NCBI GenBank assembly: GCA_022835595.1
Contig: BQUP01000006.1
Coordinates: 1,508,293 to 1,572,292 of the forward strand
Reading direction: 5' to 3'
Length of the DNA: 64,000 bases
From: Cystobasidium ongulense
Taxonomy: Eukaryota > Basidiomycota > Cystobasidiomycetes > Cystobasidiales > Cystobasidiaceae
Part shown: positions 43,733 to 55,087 of the stretch, one piece after another
How the letters are laid out: each line of letters opens with the position of its first letter
Position numbering within the stretch: position 1 is the stretch's first letter
Made by a program: the position numbers and the translations under genes
Notes under the pieces: model-generated
Told to the model about the DNA's origin: nothing
The model's input: the letters and a program-made list of their open reading frames with translations, nothing else
The model's database searches: none

Positions 43733-46119
43733 CTAGCTTCTGGAAGAAGCCAAAGTCTCTTCTGGCAGTTCCAGCAAGCCATGCACCATCCGAAGCGCCT
43801 TCAATGAGTCGCGAGCTGCGATAACGCAAGACACGTTGATCTCGCTTGATCCCTGTGAGATCATCTCGATATTGATCTTGCCTTCTGCAAGGACTCTGTA
43901 GTTTCGTAAGTGCGTGAATAGAACTTCGGTCAGCGGACCTTGCTTGTAGATAACGGTCTAAATAGACAATGACAACACGAGGGACTCACGTGAACATTCG
44001 GCCAGCAATACCGACCAAGTTTTTCATTTGCTTTCCGACCATAGACAGGATAGCCATCTCGTGCAAGACGTAAACCTAGAAGTCAAACGAAATGATTTCA
44101 GCTGCGTTTTCTTTTAGCCAGGCTGGATCGACAGCTGCACCTCACCTCGCCGACCTTCCGCAACTCGTTGACAACCTTGTCCAATAATGACCGCCTCATG
44201 GAGCCATTCATAGCTATAGAGACGTGTACTTCCGACGTCGAGATCAGATCCACAACAATTCCATACCGATCCAGTGTTCCGAATAATTTAGCCAAGAAGC
44301 CATGCGAAATAGTTTTCCTGTTCGATCTGACGTTGAGAACCAATATAGAATCTTTGATAGTGACCGCTGTGGGTATCTTGGCTCGCATGATAGGGTCGAT
44401 AGCCAAAGCAGCCATCGCACTAGCGGGTGGGGTACCAGGTTCCGAACCCGATACATCAGGATAAATGACAGTACCCGCACCAGAAGGTTTTTCAACGTTC
44501 TTTATGCGGATCGGTATACTGGCATTGATGACTTGTTCCATAGTGAAAGGATGGATAACTTCCGAGCCATAGTAGGTCAATTCGGCAGCTTCTTCAGGTG
44601 TGATATGCGGTAATAACCTTGCTGCTTTTACTTTGCGTGGATCCGCTGTGAAGATTCCGTCCACTTCCTTCCAAATCTGCAACTCGCTTGCTTCCAATCC
44701 TACGGCACATAGTGCAGCGCATAAATCGGTATAACCACGTCCGACCTGTGAGAGCAGCGAACCTGGCACAACACCAAAGAAACCTGTCACCACAGGGATC
44801 CGATTACCACATTCGCGCAAACGGTCGCCAAACACTGCTGCTAATCTAGCCCAGAATGGCTGGCCAAGACTATCTGTATCTCCAAGCGTTTCTGTGCCAG
44901 CCTTGTCGTCTTCTGTAGCTCTTTGAAGTATATTCTCCAGAGATACGAGCTCGGAGTCGATGCCCTGATGTGTACAGAGTCAGTCTAGCGTGGCAATAAA
45001 GGCAAGCTGATATTCTAGACTCACCCTATCTCGCAGCGCCGCTGCAACTATACGGCACGATAGCCGTTCTCCAACTCCGATGATGGTATCTTTGGATCTT
45101 GGAGAGATCTCCTCCAGTATCTGAGCAGCCATGAGGAAGCTTCTAAGCTGATCACAGTCGTAATGAATCTCATCCTCCAATCCTTCTAGTATCTCTTCAT
45201 TTTTAATAGCACTTCTCGCTGCAGCCAAATGATCACTTCGTATCTGTTCAATGGTAAGCTCGAATTGTTGTGGACCTGCTGGCTCGTCTCTTAAGGAGGA
45301 GAATGAGTTGGACATTGATCTGCGGCTGGGTGATAATGCTGGGCTATTCGAGCGAGATTGCCAGCTAGAGAAGGTGCCATTGGTAAGAGAGGGTAGTGCA
45401 TATGAGGAACCGGCACGCTGAAATCTTTGGGAAGTCAAAGATAGTGGGTTGGCGTTGGAAGAATTGGCGGAGGGTGTTTGAGCTACACTTGCAGAGGGTG
45501 AGTTATTGTCCGAGTTTGTAGCGGCAGGCGAAGGGCGTAAAGCTTCTAGAGAAGCTCGAATGAGGAGATTTGTAGTACCAGATGTCTTGTCTTTGCCTGA
45601 TCGAGCAGAGCACACGAGCACAACGCGGTTATTGCTTTCGATGGCGGATCTGGAGCAGCGACAGTTCAGCATGCTAGAGCGAATTGAGCTTTTAATACAG
45701 CGGGTCTCACCTAGAAGCGTCGCAAAAGCCAGCCAGGTAGGCAATTAGGTCAGACCTCAGAGCTGTCATTCCGGACTTTCATCCGGCCGAAACGACGCCT
45801 TGGACGAAGAAGAATGCAAAAACTCACGGCACGACTTGGAGAGCGATGTTGTCCAAGAACTTGCCTACACTCGTACCACCGAACTTTGCGACTAGCCATC
45901 TGTGTTCACACAATGTAATGCAAAGAGCTTCATTCGTCAGTTCACCTGCAAGTCCGCTTGACTCGCCCGGCCTAGCTTTTCTGAGCCTGCGAGCGACCAG
46001 CATTGCAGGACTCACGGTGCATCTGTTGGATTCTGCCGCAGCGTGGACACAGGCGTGGATGTGCCAGACGAGCTCGATGCTACTGGCTGCTGCTCCGGTA
46101 TCGCATTCAGCAGGGCCAT
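43733..46119 (-). CDS. HOM3: Aspartate kinase
   Basis: Phosphorylates aspartate, the first step toward threonine and methionine. The six exons are 46119-46016, 45899-45828, 45649-45025, 44964-44146, 44075-43990 and 43895-43733, giving 622 residues. LVAKFGGTSVGKF is the kinase N-terminal motif. VVTGFFGVVPGSLLSQVGRG binds substrate and nucleotide, and WKEVDGIFTADPRKV is the third kinase signature. Two ACT domains follow (ILVLNVRSNRKTISHGF, then INIEMISQGSSEINVSCVI), the usual site of threonine feedback. An insertion of about 100 Ser/Asn-rich residues lies between the first strands and FELTIEQI. A long first region of 34 residues precedes the kinase motif. TGACTC, the core of the Gcn4 site, is at 46260-46265, about 140 nt upstream. 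Confidence 0.96.
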
Positions 46120-46620
46120 CTTTCTTGTGGGTTTGTCTTGAAAGCGAGGCAGTCGACAAGAAGCCAACATTCAAAAAGTAAAGTCACGTTTTAGTAGGAA
46201 ACTACCGACTTGGTCATGTTCTCTAACCACGACTTGGCTTCAGTACATATTGACGTGCGTGACTCTGAATCCGCTATAGTCAATGCGATGTAGTCCACTT
46301 GCACCCGTTCTAGCTTCTCACTATGTGGCAGCCACGCCGCTAATTCTCGCTTGCACCAGCCATCGTCCAGCTGCATATCTTTAATGGCCATTTCGACGGG
46401 CCCGATGCCTTGCAGAAGTGACCTGTAGACGAAGGACTTCAGGTTGCATTGTCCGCCCATATACAGTCTCGCTGTCCTGTCGAGTCGGCATTTGTATGCC
46501 GCCGATCACGCTCGTGATGATGGTTCACCTCGGCGTTGCTTCTGACAGCTCTTCGCTATCTTCCGTTTAGTCTCATGCTGTAGAGTCGGTCTTCGTGCCA
46601 GAACATTGAACATCGACGCG
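46120..46620. promoter_or_regulatory. Divergent promoter, HOM3 and GFA gene
   Basis: A 501-nt region with a Gcn4-core TGACTC at 46260. A minus-strand frame at 46191-46460 (89 codons, beginning MGGQCNLKSFVYRSLLQG) could be a fragment of a Leu-rich protein, but it has no support beyond being open. Confidence 0.45.
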
Positions 46621-47206
46621 ATGGACTCGATACCGTCTGGAAAGCACACCTTGCCTGGATCTTGTCACTGCAAGGCTATCCAGTTTACCGCATACAACGT
46701 GGACTTTTCCGCGATAACGAAATGCAACTGCACTCTGTGCCAGTCCAAGAATCGGTGGGCTCCAGATCATCTAGCTTTATTTTATCAAAGAGAGCCAACC
46801 GGCAAGCTGTACTCCGGCTTTCTTGCTCTACAGCATCGGCTTATTTCTAGGTAACAATGACATTAAGATGCGTCAAAGTGATGGCTCAGAAAAGGTCATC
46901 AACTACGATAATGTAGGAACGGAAGGACCTGCAGAACTTGCAACATACGTAGGCGGAAAACGAAAAGATGACGGCAAAGTAAATATGCATTTCTGCAAGA
47001 AATGTGGCGTAGATCTCTTCTATACCGAAAGCATACCTGCCATGCCAGAGAACTTTGTGAATATCAACTTGATGGCTCTCGATCTTACTTCATTGGGTGT
47101 GGACTATAAAGACCTTACTCGGCCCGAAATCTCTACCTATGTTAGTGGATTGGATGATTCCTGGGAAAGACGCAAAGGAGAACCATACAAGAACGGCAGC
47201 TGGTAA
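46621..47206 (+). CDS. GFA/CENP-V domain protein
   Basis: Two exons, 46621-46754 and 46834-47206, give 168 residues. The fold is that of glutathione-dependent formaldehyde-activating enzyme relatives. Zinc ligands are visible in GSCHCKAIQF, KCNCTLCQSK and HFCKKCGVDLFY, which give the CxC, CxxC and CxxC pattern of the family. The intron has a GTGGGC donor and CTACAG end and joins CQSKNR to IGLFLG. The TTG-initiated N-terminal extension was rejected in favour of ATG at 46621. Many such proteins have no proven formaldehyde activity, so the reaction is not asserted. Probably cytosolic. Confidence 0.9.
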
Positions 47207-48420
47207 TGGCCTGGGCATGCAAAGAGATCGCATAGCATAGCTTTATACATCATTCTTGCATGTGGGCTTCAAGCCTACGCGAAGGCAGCTAGCTTGGACG
47301 ACCATTAAAGCATTGATGGAATATGTTTCGATACCATTTGCATTCGCAATTCAGGTGGTCCATTATCTTGTTGCCATACTTGCGGTTGTAGATTGATAGC
47401 AAGGTCCTTGAAGCACACATAGTGCCGGAATGCTTATGCGGATCTCCTCAACCGCCATAGTAACTAAACACGCTCAGAGCTCACGTCGTGATTAGGGGAC
47501 ATCTGCAGGAAATCAGAAGGCTGTGTAACTGAACTCAAGTTCCACAGGCAGCTTCTGTTGTTCATGAAGATCTATTGGCGAAAGAAAGAATAACATATTG
47601 AACTGTCCTTTCATAAGTTGAATTTCGGGCTAGAAAGTCCGACGCATGGACAATTCCGGTGGCACCCCCCTACTGCCATAAAGCTAGAAGACGAGCTGTA
47701 CTGTGGATTCGGCAACGAACCTCCTTGCGCACCTGATGCCAACCATGATTTCCTTTCGTCGTCATGCTGATATACGCGTTTAGGAGCAGTCAGCGCACAT
47801 CGCAATATTAATCTACTGATCTTCTATCCTTAGATTCCGAGGCTAGGCCTGACATCGTTTAGTTATGACGGTGCTCTCAGGGAGGATACGACTGGCAAGA
47901 GACTGAGACGCATGAAGTACCAGCGTGGTCAACATCTTTGGCAGGCTGCCTTATCGTTGTCCTGTCGACCGACTTGACCGAAGTCGGATGAATCTCCTTG
48001 TCCTCGTACGCGTAAAGTGCGGAGTATAGCCATGAGCGATAAGAAAACAGCGAAGTAAAGTGTGTTTCAGGGACTTCGAGCAGCGCGATCTGCAGATTTT
48101 CGTATAACGCAGTCGCTCGTATTCATCATTGTAGGCTATATGTAGACGCAATTCCACATGTGCCCTGTACTGTACTTCTATTGTATGTCGCGGATTGTGG
48201 CGGCCGCAACTCGATAGAAGATTGGCTGCCCTGATCGTTATTTCTTTGTGCTGTGCTGGGAGGTGTCGGGGCTATTCGGGACTCCGGAACTTGAGCAAAA
48301 AGGTGAAAGAGTGCCCCCGAAGGCGAAGGTGGTGTACGAGGTACTAAGCGGGTAATACACCGAGGACAGGGAACAGGCGACCTTTTCTTTTTCTAACCAC
48401 CTCCAGAATCCACATTCACA
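47207..48420. other. Gene-poor stretch
   Basis: 1.2 kb with no supported gene on either strand. Small minus-strand frames (47611-47805 and 47951-48157) lack splice signals or family motifs. No repeat, tRNA or terminal inverted repeat was seen. Confidence 0.45.
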
Positions 48421-49006
48421 ATGAATAGGTATACTGCTGCTGAGAACTGGGTAAATCTTCCTCTACCCGGATCAGTCTCGTCCGTGATAACAGGGCTGAC
48501 ACGTGGTGGCGAACGTTTCCAATGTGAACAGTTGCTTGAAGCACCAGAGGATCCAGTGCCTACGTACGAAGAGGCGCGGGTAGCCTCGAAGAGGGAAGCT
48601 AGACGTGCTATGATTGATGATTATGTGGTGAGTCGGATGTCCCGCTGGAGCCCAGTTGCTTTGCTCGGTCCCCGAAGCACATTGCTGATGCGCTGGCCTT
48701 TTCACCGAACTCGTCGATACTCTGCCACTGCTGTTCATTCCAACAATAGAGAAGCACTCGTGAAATGGAGACGTCGTATAAGCACTCCAAAGGTACTCCC
48801 ATTGACCCTGGGAAGTGAGTCGACTTGTGTTCGATTTCAATCGCGTATGTTTCGTGATAGCCGCTTACATGTGAATCATTCTCAGCTGGATCTCAGCCTT
48901 TGTGAAAGCAGCAGCCCACGTTCAATGGCGATGGGAGAAGCGAGGTCGCAAACAATCAGACTCGTGCCCAGACTATGATAGTCCTTCCCTTGCGGTACAG
49001 GCCTGA
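48421..49006 (+). CDS. Small hypothetical protein, 130 residues
   Basis: Not recognised. The three exons are 48421-48627, 48750-48814 and 48886-49006. Both introns have GTGAGT donors and TAG/CAG ends, and lengths sum to 131 codons. The protein begins MNRYTAAENWVNLPLPGSVS. It has an acidic segment with EDPVPTYEEARVASKREARR, and ends in a Trp-containing basic helix, WISAFVKAAAHVQWRWEKRG. Reading straight through the introns also leaves an open frame of 185 codons, so an unspliced form is possible. The last exon overlaps a minus-strand open frame (48882-49351). Confidence 0.55.
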
Positions 49007-49351
49007 AATCCGGGAGATATGTATCTCGTTCCCATTCGTAGCAGACATCTAGAGTACCGCGTGACCAGTTCTCATTCCTTGTGGGAATCAGGTATCGTCC
49101 GTGGACAAGACCATGACCTGGTCCAAAGTATGTAGCATCTCCTAGATAAGGCAAAGATAGAGTTAGTGTATTTGCTTCTGCCAATTTACGTTCGTCAGCC
49201 TCAATATGTGGCATTTTCCTAATCGCGCGTAAACTCTTTCTATTCTCCAGCCAAGCCCACATCCCATCGCATTCATTAGCCGCGCATTAACGTCTCGCAG
49301 TGCCGTGATATATGTCGAGCGATGTACACGCAGATCGAAGTCCATCCACAT
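48882..49351 (-). CDS. Doubtful gene or gene remnant
   Basis: Two overlapping minus-strand frames, 48882-49262 and 49163-49351, have protein-like composition (for example YLIPTRNENWSRGTLD). A single intron with a weak GTACAT donor and GAG end could link them, or one may be a shifted remnant of the other. It overlaps the 3' exon of the plus-strand gene. No family recognised. Confidence 0.25.
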
Positions 49352-50012
49352 CTCCGGAATAGTAGAAGGCCGTCATACTTCGTTTAAATTGTCTGCAGGT
49401 TTATGTTGTCCCAGAGCCATCGAGCTTGTGCACCTCGCATTTCGTGGATCTGACTATACAGTGGGCTCAGGTCCGAGTTCTGGGTGTCACTTTGAAGAAC
49501 CTTGTATTCCCGTTGGCCATCAGCAGAATCTTGTTTTGCGACGTTTGACGCCATCCCTCGTCGTCCGTCTATATACGCGGTCTGGGAAGCGCGAGCTTCA
49601 CGGTCGTCCACCAGGAAAAGCAGAAGAGTCAGTCTGTAGCCCAGGCTTGACAAGTTTGGGAAGAAGGCAAGAATTCTGTGCGTTGTGTCAGAGACGCCGC
49701 TACGTTGTCAGACGGCTATTGCAGTTTTGCGCTCGTGACGCTTGGACCTTCACGCCACATGGTGCTGCAGGGAGGACATCCGAGTTCTGAGAGACACATG
49801 GATGTGATGCTGCATTGACAGGTTTCCTTCCATCAATCAAGTCCCATCACCCTCCCTCGGCGTTTCCTGTCTCTCTCTCTGGTCCAACAAGCGTACTCAC
49901 CACAGCTACTATAGCGTAGCCCACACTCGTCGGTGAGTCGTGAATGTCTGTCGAAGAGACCTAGAGCTGTGACTGACCTTGTTGGGGCTAGCTACTGCAT
50001 CAGAGCAACACG
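49352..50012. other. Intergenic with unsupported frames
   Basis: Open frames on both strands (49305-49790 plus, 49384-49653 minus) overlap and have no splice or family support. The last 200 nt are the presumed promoter of the gene starting at 50013. Confidence 0.4.
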
Positions 50013-51188
50013 ATGACCTTATCACACTTCGTATCTGATTATCGGCACGCTTTCATTGATCTGGCTGGTCCGCTTTGTTTCGATCTCCCGGATCCAGTCT
50101 ATCCTTACACTCCTCCCACAACTGAAGAATCCATCCAAGAGCTGATTACAAGACCCGCTCAATCGTTTGAGAGTCTCACTCTGTCGGTACCCTCTCGACC
50201 TCGATCCGCGTCTACGGTCAAAGCCGTCAGTGCTCTGGCACGGTTACTGTCAAGCCCAGCATGTCTGGACCTAGCCACCTTGCGCATTGCAGGCTCACTA
50301 GTTCTCCTAAACGATAAGGAAGTACAAGACAGCCTAAAGGGCTTGAATATACGCACCTTGATCTTACAAGAGCCGAAAGCTTCGAGCGACTCGTATGCTC
50401 TTGCTGCAATCCTCGCAGCACTGGATGGCATAGCCGAGCTACACGTAGCGCTAGATACCGAGCATGGCAAGAACATACATGGTACCTTTCAAGAGGAAAC
50501 CAGACAGACCCTCAGCAAGCTCAAGAGCCTTAGCTTATCGACGAGAGGCGACGTCCACGCGACCATTTCGACGGTCTTTGGGCCCGGCAGTCTGGCAGGT
50601 CTCGAAGGCCTCGACATCTGCTTTCAAGGCGATACCTGGTCCCCAATTGCAACAAACGCTCTCATGATGGCACTCAGCTCCGTCCCTTTCCTGAGCACTG
50701 TCAACATCACCCGACTGGCGTCAGACCACCGCGTGGCAACTCCTTGTGATGGAGCAACCCTCTTGCCTCTAATCACTTTACGGTCCTTGCAACACGTCAG
50801 TCTTGTAGCACAAAATCCAGACGAAGTCTTGGAGCTGTCGTCGGACATTATCTACGCCTTACAACCCGGCTTAAAATTCCTCGAACTCGTCTACGTTGGT
50901 CCGTCAAACCTCCTGGATCTATACACCGCACTGCAAAACACTATACCCAACCTCAACGCGCTTGCGAAGGTAAACTTCACACATTCGTATCCTGAGGAAA
51001 GAGTGCATGACACCCCAGAGGACTGGGAGCTCGTCCGCGTGGACGCCGTGCATCCTGCTGCAGCCAGAAAGAACGCATCGATTGTCATGTCACGCCTGGC
51101 TGATGAGCTGGAAGGAGCGAACATATCATATCGTCTGAAGCTGACGGGATCGGAGCATCATGAAGAGCGCGCAAGTCTGTCTAGGTGA
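50013..51188 (+). CDS. Leucine-rich helical/LRR-like protein
   Basis: A single-exon gene of 391 residues beginning MTLSHFVSDYRHAFIDLAGP. Repeated L-x-x-L-x-L segments occur through the protein: LATLRIAGSLVLL, LNIRTLILQE, LKSLSLSTRG, LAGLEGLDICFQ and LKFLELVYVG. This is the pattern of irregular fungal leucine-rich repeats, often found with an F-box. No F-box is visible at the N-terminus. No signal peptide or membrane segment. Probably an adaptor or orphan LRR protein; function unknown. Unlike most neighbours it has no intron. Confidence 0.75.
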   Translation: MTLSHFVSDYRHAFIDLAGPLCFDLPDPVYPYTPPTTEESIQELITRPAQSFESLTLSVPSRPRSASTVKAVSALARLLSSPACLDLATLRIAGSLVLLNDKEVQDSLKGLNIRTLILQEPKASSDSYALAAILAALDGIAELHVALDTEHGKNIHGTFQEETRQTLSKLKSLSLSTRGDVHATISTVFGPGSLAGLEGLDICFQGDTWSPIATNALMMALSSVPFLSTVNITRLASDHRVATPCDGATLLPLITLRSLQHVSLVAQNPDEVLELSSDIIYALQPGLKFLELVYVGPSNLLDLYTALQNTIPNLNALAKVNFTHSYPEERVHDTPEDWELVRVDAVHPAAARKNASIVMSRLADELEGANISYRLKLTGSEHHEERASLSR

Positions 51189-51439
51189 AGCGAGCGTCAG
51201 GTATACGGTATATATGCAGCGCATGTCTATGGGATGTCAATCGATGGACAGGCGTCTATAAAGGGTAATGATTGTTGCGTAGTAAAGGCAGTACTGTAAT
51301 CAAAGCTTGTCGAAGCGTTATGCCGTGGTCCTTCTGCCACTCGCTTTTGCAGACGTGTGTGTGGCGTGCAAGCCAACTTTCAGTCGCAAGCTGGTCGCTT
51401 GCAGGCTCTGGCTGCGTCCACCACGTTACAGTGCAAGGT

Positions 51440-53250
51440 ATGTCGAAACCATTGCTAGTGGACACGCAGCCGCGCGGCTCGTACAAGGTCGTCACCACTA
51501 CGTGTGTGTACTGCAAGGCGGAGCTCGAATATGTCAAGCCCAAGCTGCCGACTGGTGATGCAGCTGCACCACCGGGACAGGCGCCGTTCCAGATCAAATG
51601 CAGTCAATGTGGACAGTCGTACAACGCCCCGATACCGAGGGAAAGGAAAGGCAACAAGAATGCTGGGAGAACCATAGGCTCAGGTGTGTCGAGATCTTTC
51701 TAACTGGGAGAGCGAGGAAAGACTGCAATCCGATCAGCTTTGACTGACATTGCAACGCAGATGACAAGCCATTAGAGACGGAATACTACGATGTGGGTCT
51801 GGGGCATCTGCATAGAGAATTGACCGATCATCTACATATGCTGATATGTTCACTGCTGCCAGGTTCTCGGCGTTGGTATTAAAGCCACGGACCAGGAAAT
51901 CAAGACTGCATACCGCCGCTTGGTGAGTATTCGCCTTTATGAAATGTATATGCTCGCTTACTAACGACTATCAACCCCCCAGGCAATTAAACATCACCCA
52001 GACAAGAGTACGCTAGAAGCCGCCCTTGTCTTATCGATGTAGACCTGCTAATGCTCGCATATCACAGACCCAGATGACCCTCTCGCCGAAGAAAAGTTCA
52101 AGAAGATCGCGATAGCCTACTCTACGTTAATGGACCATGATACACGGAAGAAGTACAATGAATTTGGCGTGTCAGGTGGTAAAGGTGGAGCAGACGAGGT
52201 CATTGATCCTGAAGCAGTGTTTTCAAGCCTGTTCGGTGGCGAAAAATTCCAAGATATCATCGGTACTATATCACTAGGGCAAGAAATGAAGGCTGCTATG
52301 CAGGAGGAGCCTGAAGAAGAAGAAGAGGATGAGGTAGAAGCGAGCTCTTCGTCCGGCACGCAAGTTGGTCCAGCTGGACAGAGCCAGAATGGCCTAACAC
52401 AGGATGGCAAGAAGAAGAAGAAGGAGCTCAGCCCCGAAGCAAAAGCAAGGAAGGCAGAAATAGAAAAGAAGCAGAACGAAGAGCGCGAGAAAGCGCGAGC
52501 AGAGCGGGTCGCTAAATTAGAGGCCTCGCTTACCAAAAAGCTAGGCATCTACACTGAACAGCTCAAGCATGGAGGGTCCAGACAAGAAGTATCACAGTCT
52601 GGTGAGTACAATGAATGTCACACCTTGCGAACTATGTTAACCCTTGTATCTTGTTTTCAACTACAGCCCGAGCTATCTGGACAATAGAAGCAACCGAGCT
52701 GAAGGATGAATCATACGGAATTGACCTTCTGAATGTGGTCGGCGCAACGTATCTGGCAAAGGCTCGACACCATCACGCGGCTACCGGAACACCGTTCGGT
52801 ATTGGGGGATGGTTCCATTCTGCTCGCAGTACAGCACACGTCCTCGGGGAGAGTAAGCGATTCGCTGCCTCTACTTGTGAACATACGCTTACATCGTCAT
52901 CATCGCGTGCTACAGCATACTCCACTGTCAGAGCAGCGCTCGAACTGAAGTCAGTATTTGAAGAAATACAGAAAGCAGAAAGCCAAGGTTTGCCTGAGGA
53001 CAAGAGGAAGGAGCTCGAGGAGAAGGCAGCCGCCAAAGGTCTGGCTGCCCTCTTCAAGGGAGCGAAGCTTGAAGTCGAAAGCGTCATACGCGAAGTCTGT
53101 GATCGCATATTACACGAAAAAGGCTTGTCTGAGCAAGAGCTTGACAATCGGGCCTCAGCATTGGAAATTTTGGGTGAAGTCTATTCTTCTATCAAGAAAG
53201 ATGAAAGCCTGGGAAATGATGCCGAATACGTCAAAATTGACAAAAAGTAG
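51440..53250 (+). CDS. DnaJ-X domain co-chaperone (Caj1/Djp1 type) with N-terminal zinc ribbon
   Basis: An Hsp40 partner of Hsp70. The seven exons are 51440-51683, 51761-51792, 51863-51922, 51983-52007, 52068-52601, 52667-52852 and 52916-53250, giving 471 residues. Residues 1-80 contain two Cys pairs (TTCVYCKAELE and IKCSQCGQSY), a zinc-ribbon-like module. The J domain follows (ETEYYDVLGVGIKATDQEI), with HHPDKNPDD holding the HPD motif. A charged coiled coil (about residues 200-260) leads into the DnaJ-X domain, seen in ELKDESYGIDLLNVVGATYL and GWFHSARSTAHVLGE. Yeast members act in peroxisome import or stress. No membrane segment or CaaX box. Confidence 0.93.
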
Positions 53251-53374
53251 ATCTACTTCAGCAGCAAATGTATACCCGGTACCTCCGATTAATTAGTTAT
53301 TGTGTGTTGTGTCCAGTAGAAGATAATCGCTCTATTTCATTCTGTATTACTAAAACACATCTGCAGGCTGTTGT
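53251..53374. terminator. Convergent 3' region
   Basis: A short gap between the DnaJ-X gene and tyrosyl-tRNA synthetase, AT-rich. No distinct motif. Confidence 0.35.
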
Positions 53375-54912
53375 TTACGATGAAGCCAATGCTTCCTTGA
53401 TCTCCTTCAAATCGATCTTTGGGTCACCGTGTTTCTGCTCCTCAATCTCTTCTTTCACCGCTGCTTGCACACCAGCGTCTGCGTCCGGTGCAGCGGCAAT
53501 TGGTTCTGCCTGATCTGTTGTTTGTGATCCATTGCTTTGCTTCGGAGGTCTCTGTCCTTCTGGTAAGGGATTCTTCTTGTTGACCTTCTTCTTCTTCTCT
53601 GGCGCAGGCGGAGGTGGGTAAGCGAGTCTTTCGATTTCCTGGAACTTAGCATTGTTCTTGAACTCCTCCTGGACAGGTGCAAGCAGCTTGTTGATGGAAT
53701 CCACAATGGTAGCCTTCAAATCGCCAGGGTGCAGGTCCTCTTTTTGGTATGCCTCCTCGACCTGCTCGTAGGTTGTCGCATGGAAGTTGCCTCCGTATTC
53801 TTCTTTTCTTAAGAATGATAGGAGGGTGCCTTTTGGCGCATCTTCGGATGCAAACTTGCTTGTACCGTTCTCTGCTGTCTGCAATGAAGCAATGGGGACA
53901 ATAACGGCCTTGATGAAAGCCAAGAGACCGTTGTCCTCGACTACTCCAGGTGCTGCGACAGCTGATTTGATCTTCTTCTTGACCTCGGCTGGAGAATCCA
54001 GGAAGTCGATTTTGCTGTTTGCGTCTGAAGAGGACATTTTGCCTCCTGCCAGGCCTGGTACCATAGCGTTCATAAGATGCGAGCGTCTTGCATATCCCAA
54101 TGATGGCAACGTCTGTTCTGCCAAGATGAAAATCTTCCTCTGGTCAACACCTCCGAATTGAACGTCGACTTTGAGGTACTCTTCATCTAGGGCTTGGAGC
54201 AATGGATACAAGAGACCCGAGAGCGGAGGACTCGTGGATTGCTTGACGACTTCTGCGCCAGCTTTTCTTGCATCGTGCTCGGAAGTGACTGCACAGTATC
54301 GGAAGAGGTCGCGGGCGTACTCTGGCGAATACTGGTAAGATGAGCCTGTAACGAACTCCAAGCGGTCTAGGGGAACGCCGAGAGAGCGAAGGACAATGGT
54401 AAGAACGTAGGAGTAGTAGGTGACGCGGTGGTTGATGAGCTCGACGGGTGCCTTCAGGTTGTCCAGAAAAGCGTGCACGTCTAGGTGAGGTTGATCGGCA
54501 ACAAGGCAGGACAAATGAGCCCTTCATCACAACAGAAGGGATGCAGCATGCTTCACTTACCTGCTAGTAGGACCTTGACGCGGACACCAGCCTTTAAGAA
54601 GTCTCCCAGCTTTGTCAACGGCACGAAGTAGCCGCAATGCGCTGCATGTCCAAAATTGTGGTTATCGAGTCACGACGTGTATATAATGCAAAATTGACGG
54701 TAGGATCTGTCAGTATCATTTAGAAGTATTACCATTGCATCTGAACGCTACCTACGTCGTCCAGTTGTTGCTGTGCCCCAGTACAATGAGATCTGCTCGT
54801 TGTTCTTGAGTTTCTGCAGGATGGCTTCACCACCGAGCACCTCTTGCAAGTTTCGAGTAATGAGCTCGTATCGCTCTTCGGGCGTCATTTCACTGCCAAT
54901 AGCCTCTGCCAT
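53375..54912 (-). CDS. TYS1: Tyrosyl-tRNA synthetase, cytosolic
   Basis: Charges tRNA-Tyr with tyrosine. The three exons are 54912-54756, 54641-54561 and 54480-53375, giving 447 residues. The first intron (54755-54642) splits the HIGH-type region: [12 protein letters not shown] joins to [34 protein letters not shown] is the tyrosine site, and [15 protein letters not shown] carries the KMSKS-type loop (KMSSS, as in eukaryotic enzymes). A Lys-rich, disordered tail of about 90 residues ([15 protein letters not shown], then acidic) extends past the tRNA-binding domain. Start [20 protein letters not shown] fits the family; the first ATG in the longer open frame at 54984 would add 24 unrelated residues and was not used. 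Confidence 0.96.
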
Positions 54913-55087
54913 GGTGGTTGTAAGACTATCTGCTGATGCAAGGTTGGTGTTGTGCAGATAGCTCGCGTTCAAAAAGTTGATCAATGCTGCAAGGTGCCTC
55001 TCAGGCTTGTGGCAACTCTCGTGGAATACGATTCAACGATACAGCCCAGGTTTGCGGTCAAGTACATCACGCATTGACAAGGTCTCG

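Noticed and set aside
48421-48978. Unspliced 185-codon version of the small gene
   Set aside because: Two GTGAGT introns with good acceptors give a shorter, better-composed protein; kept only as an alternative.
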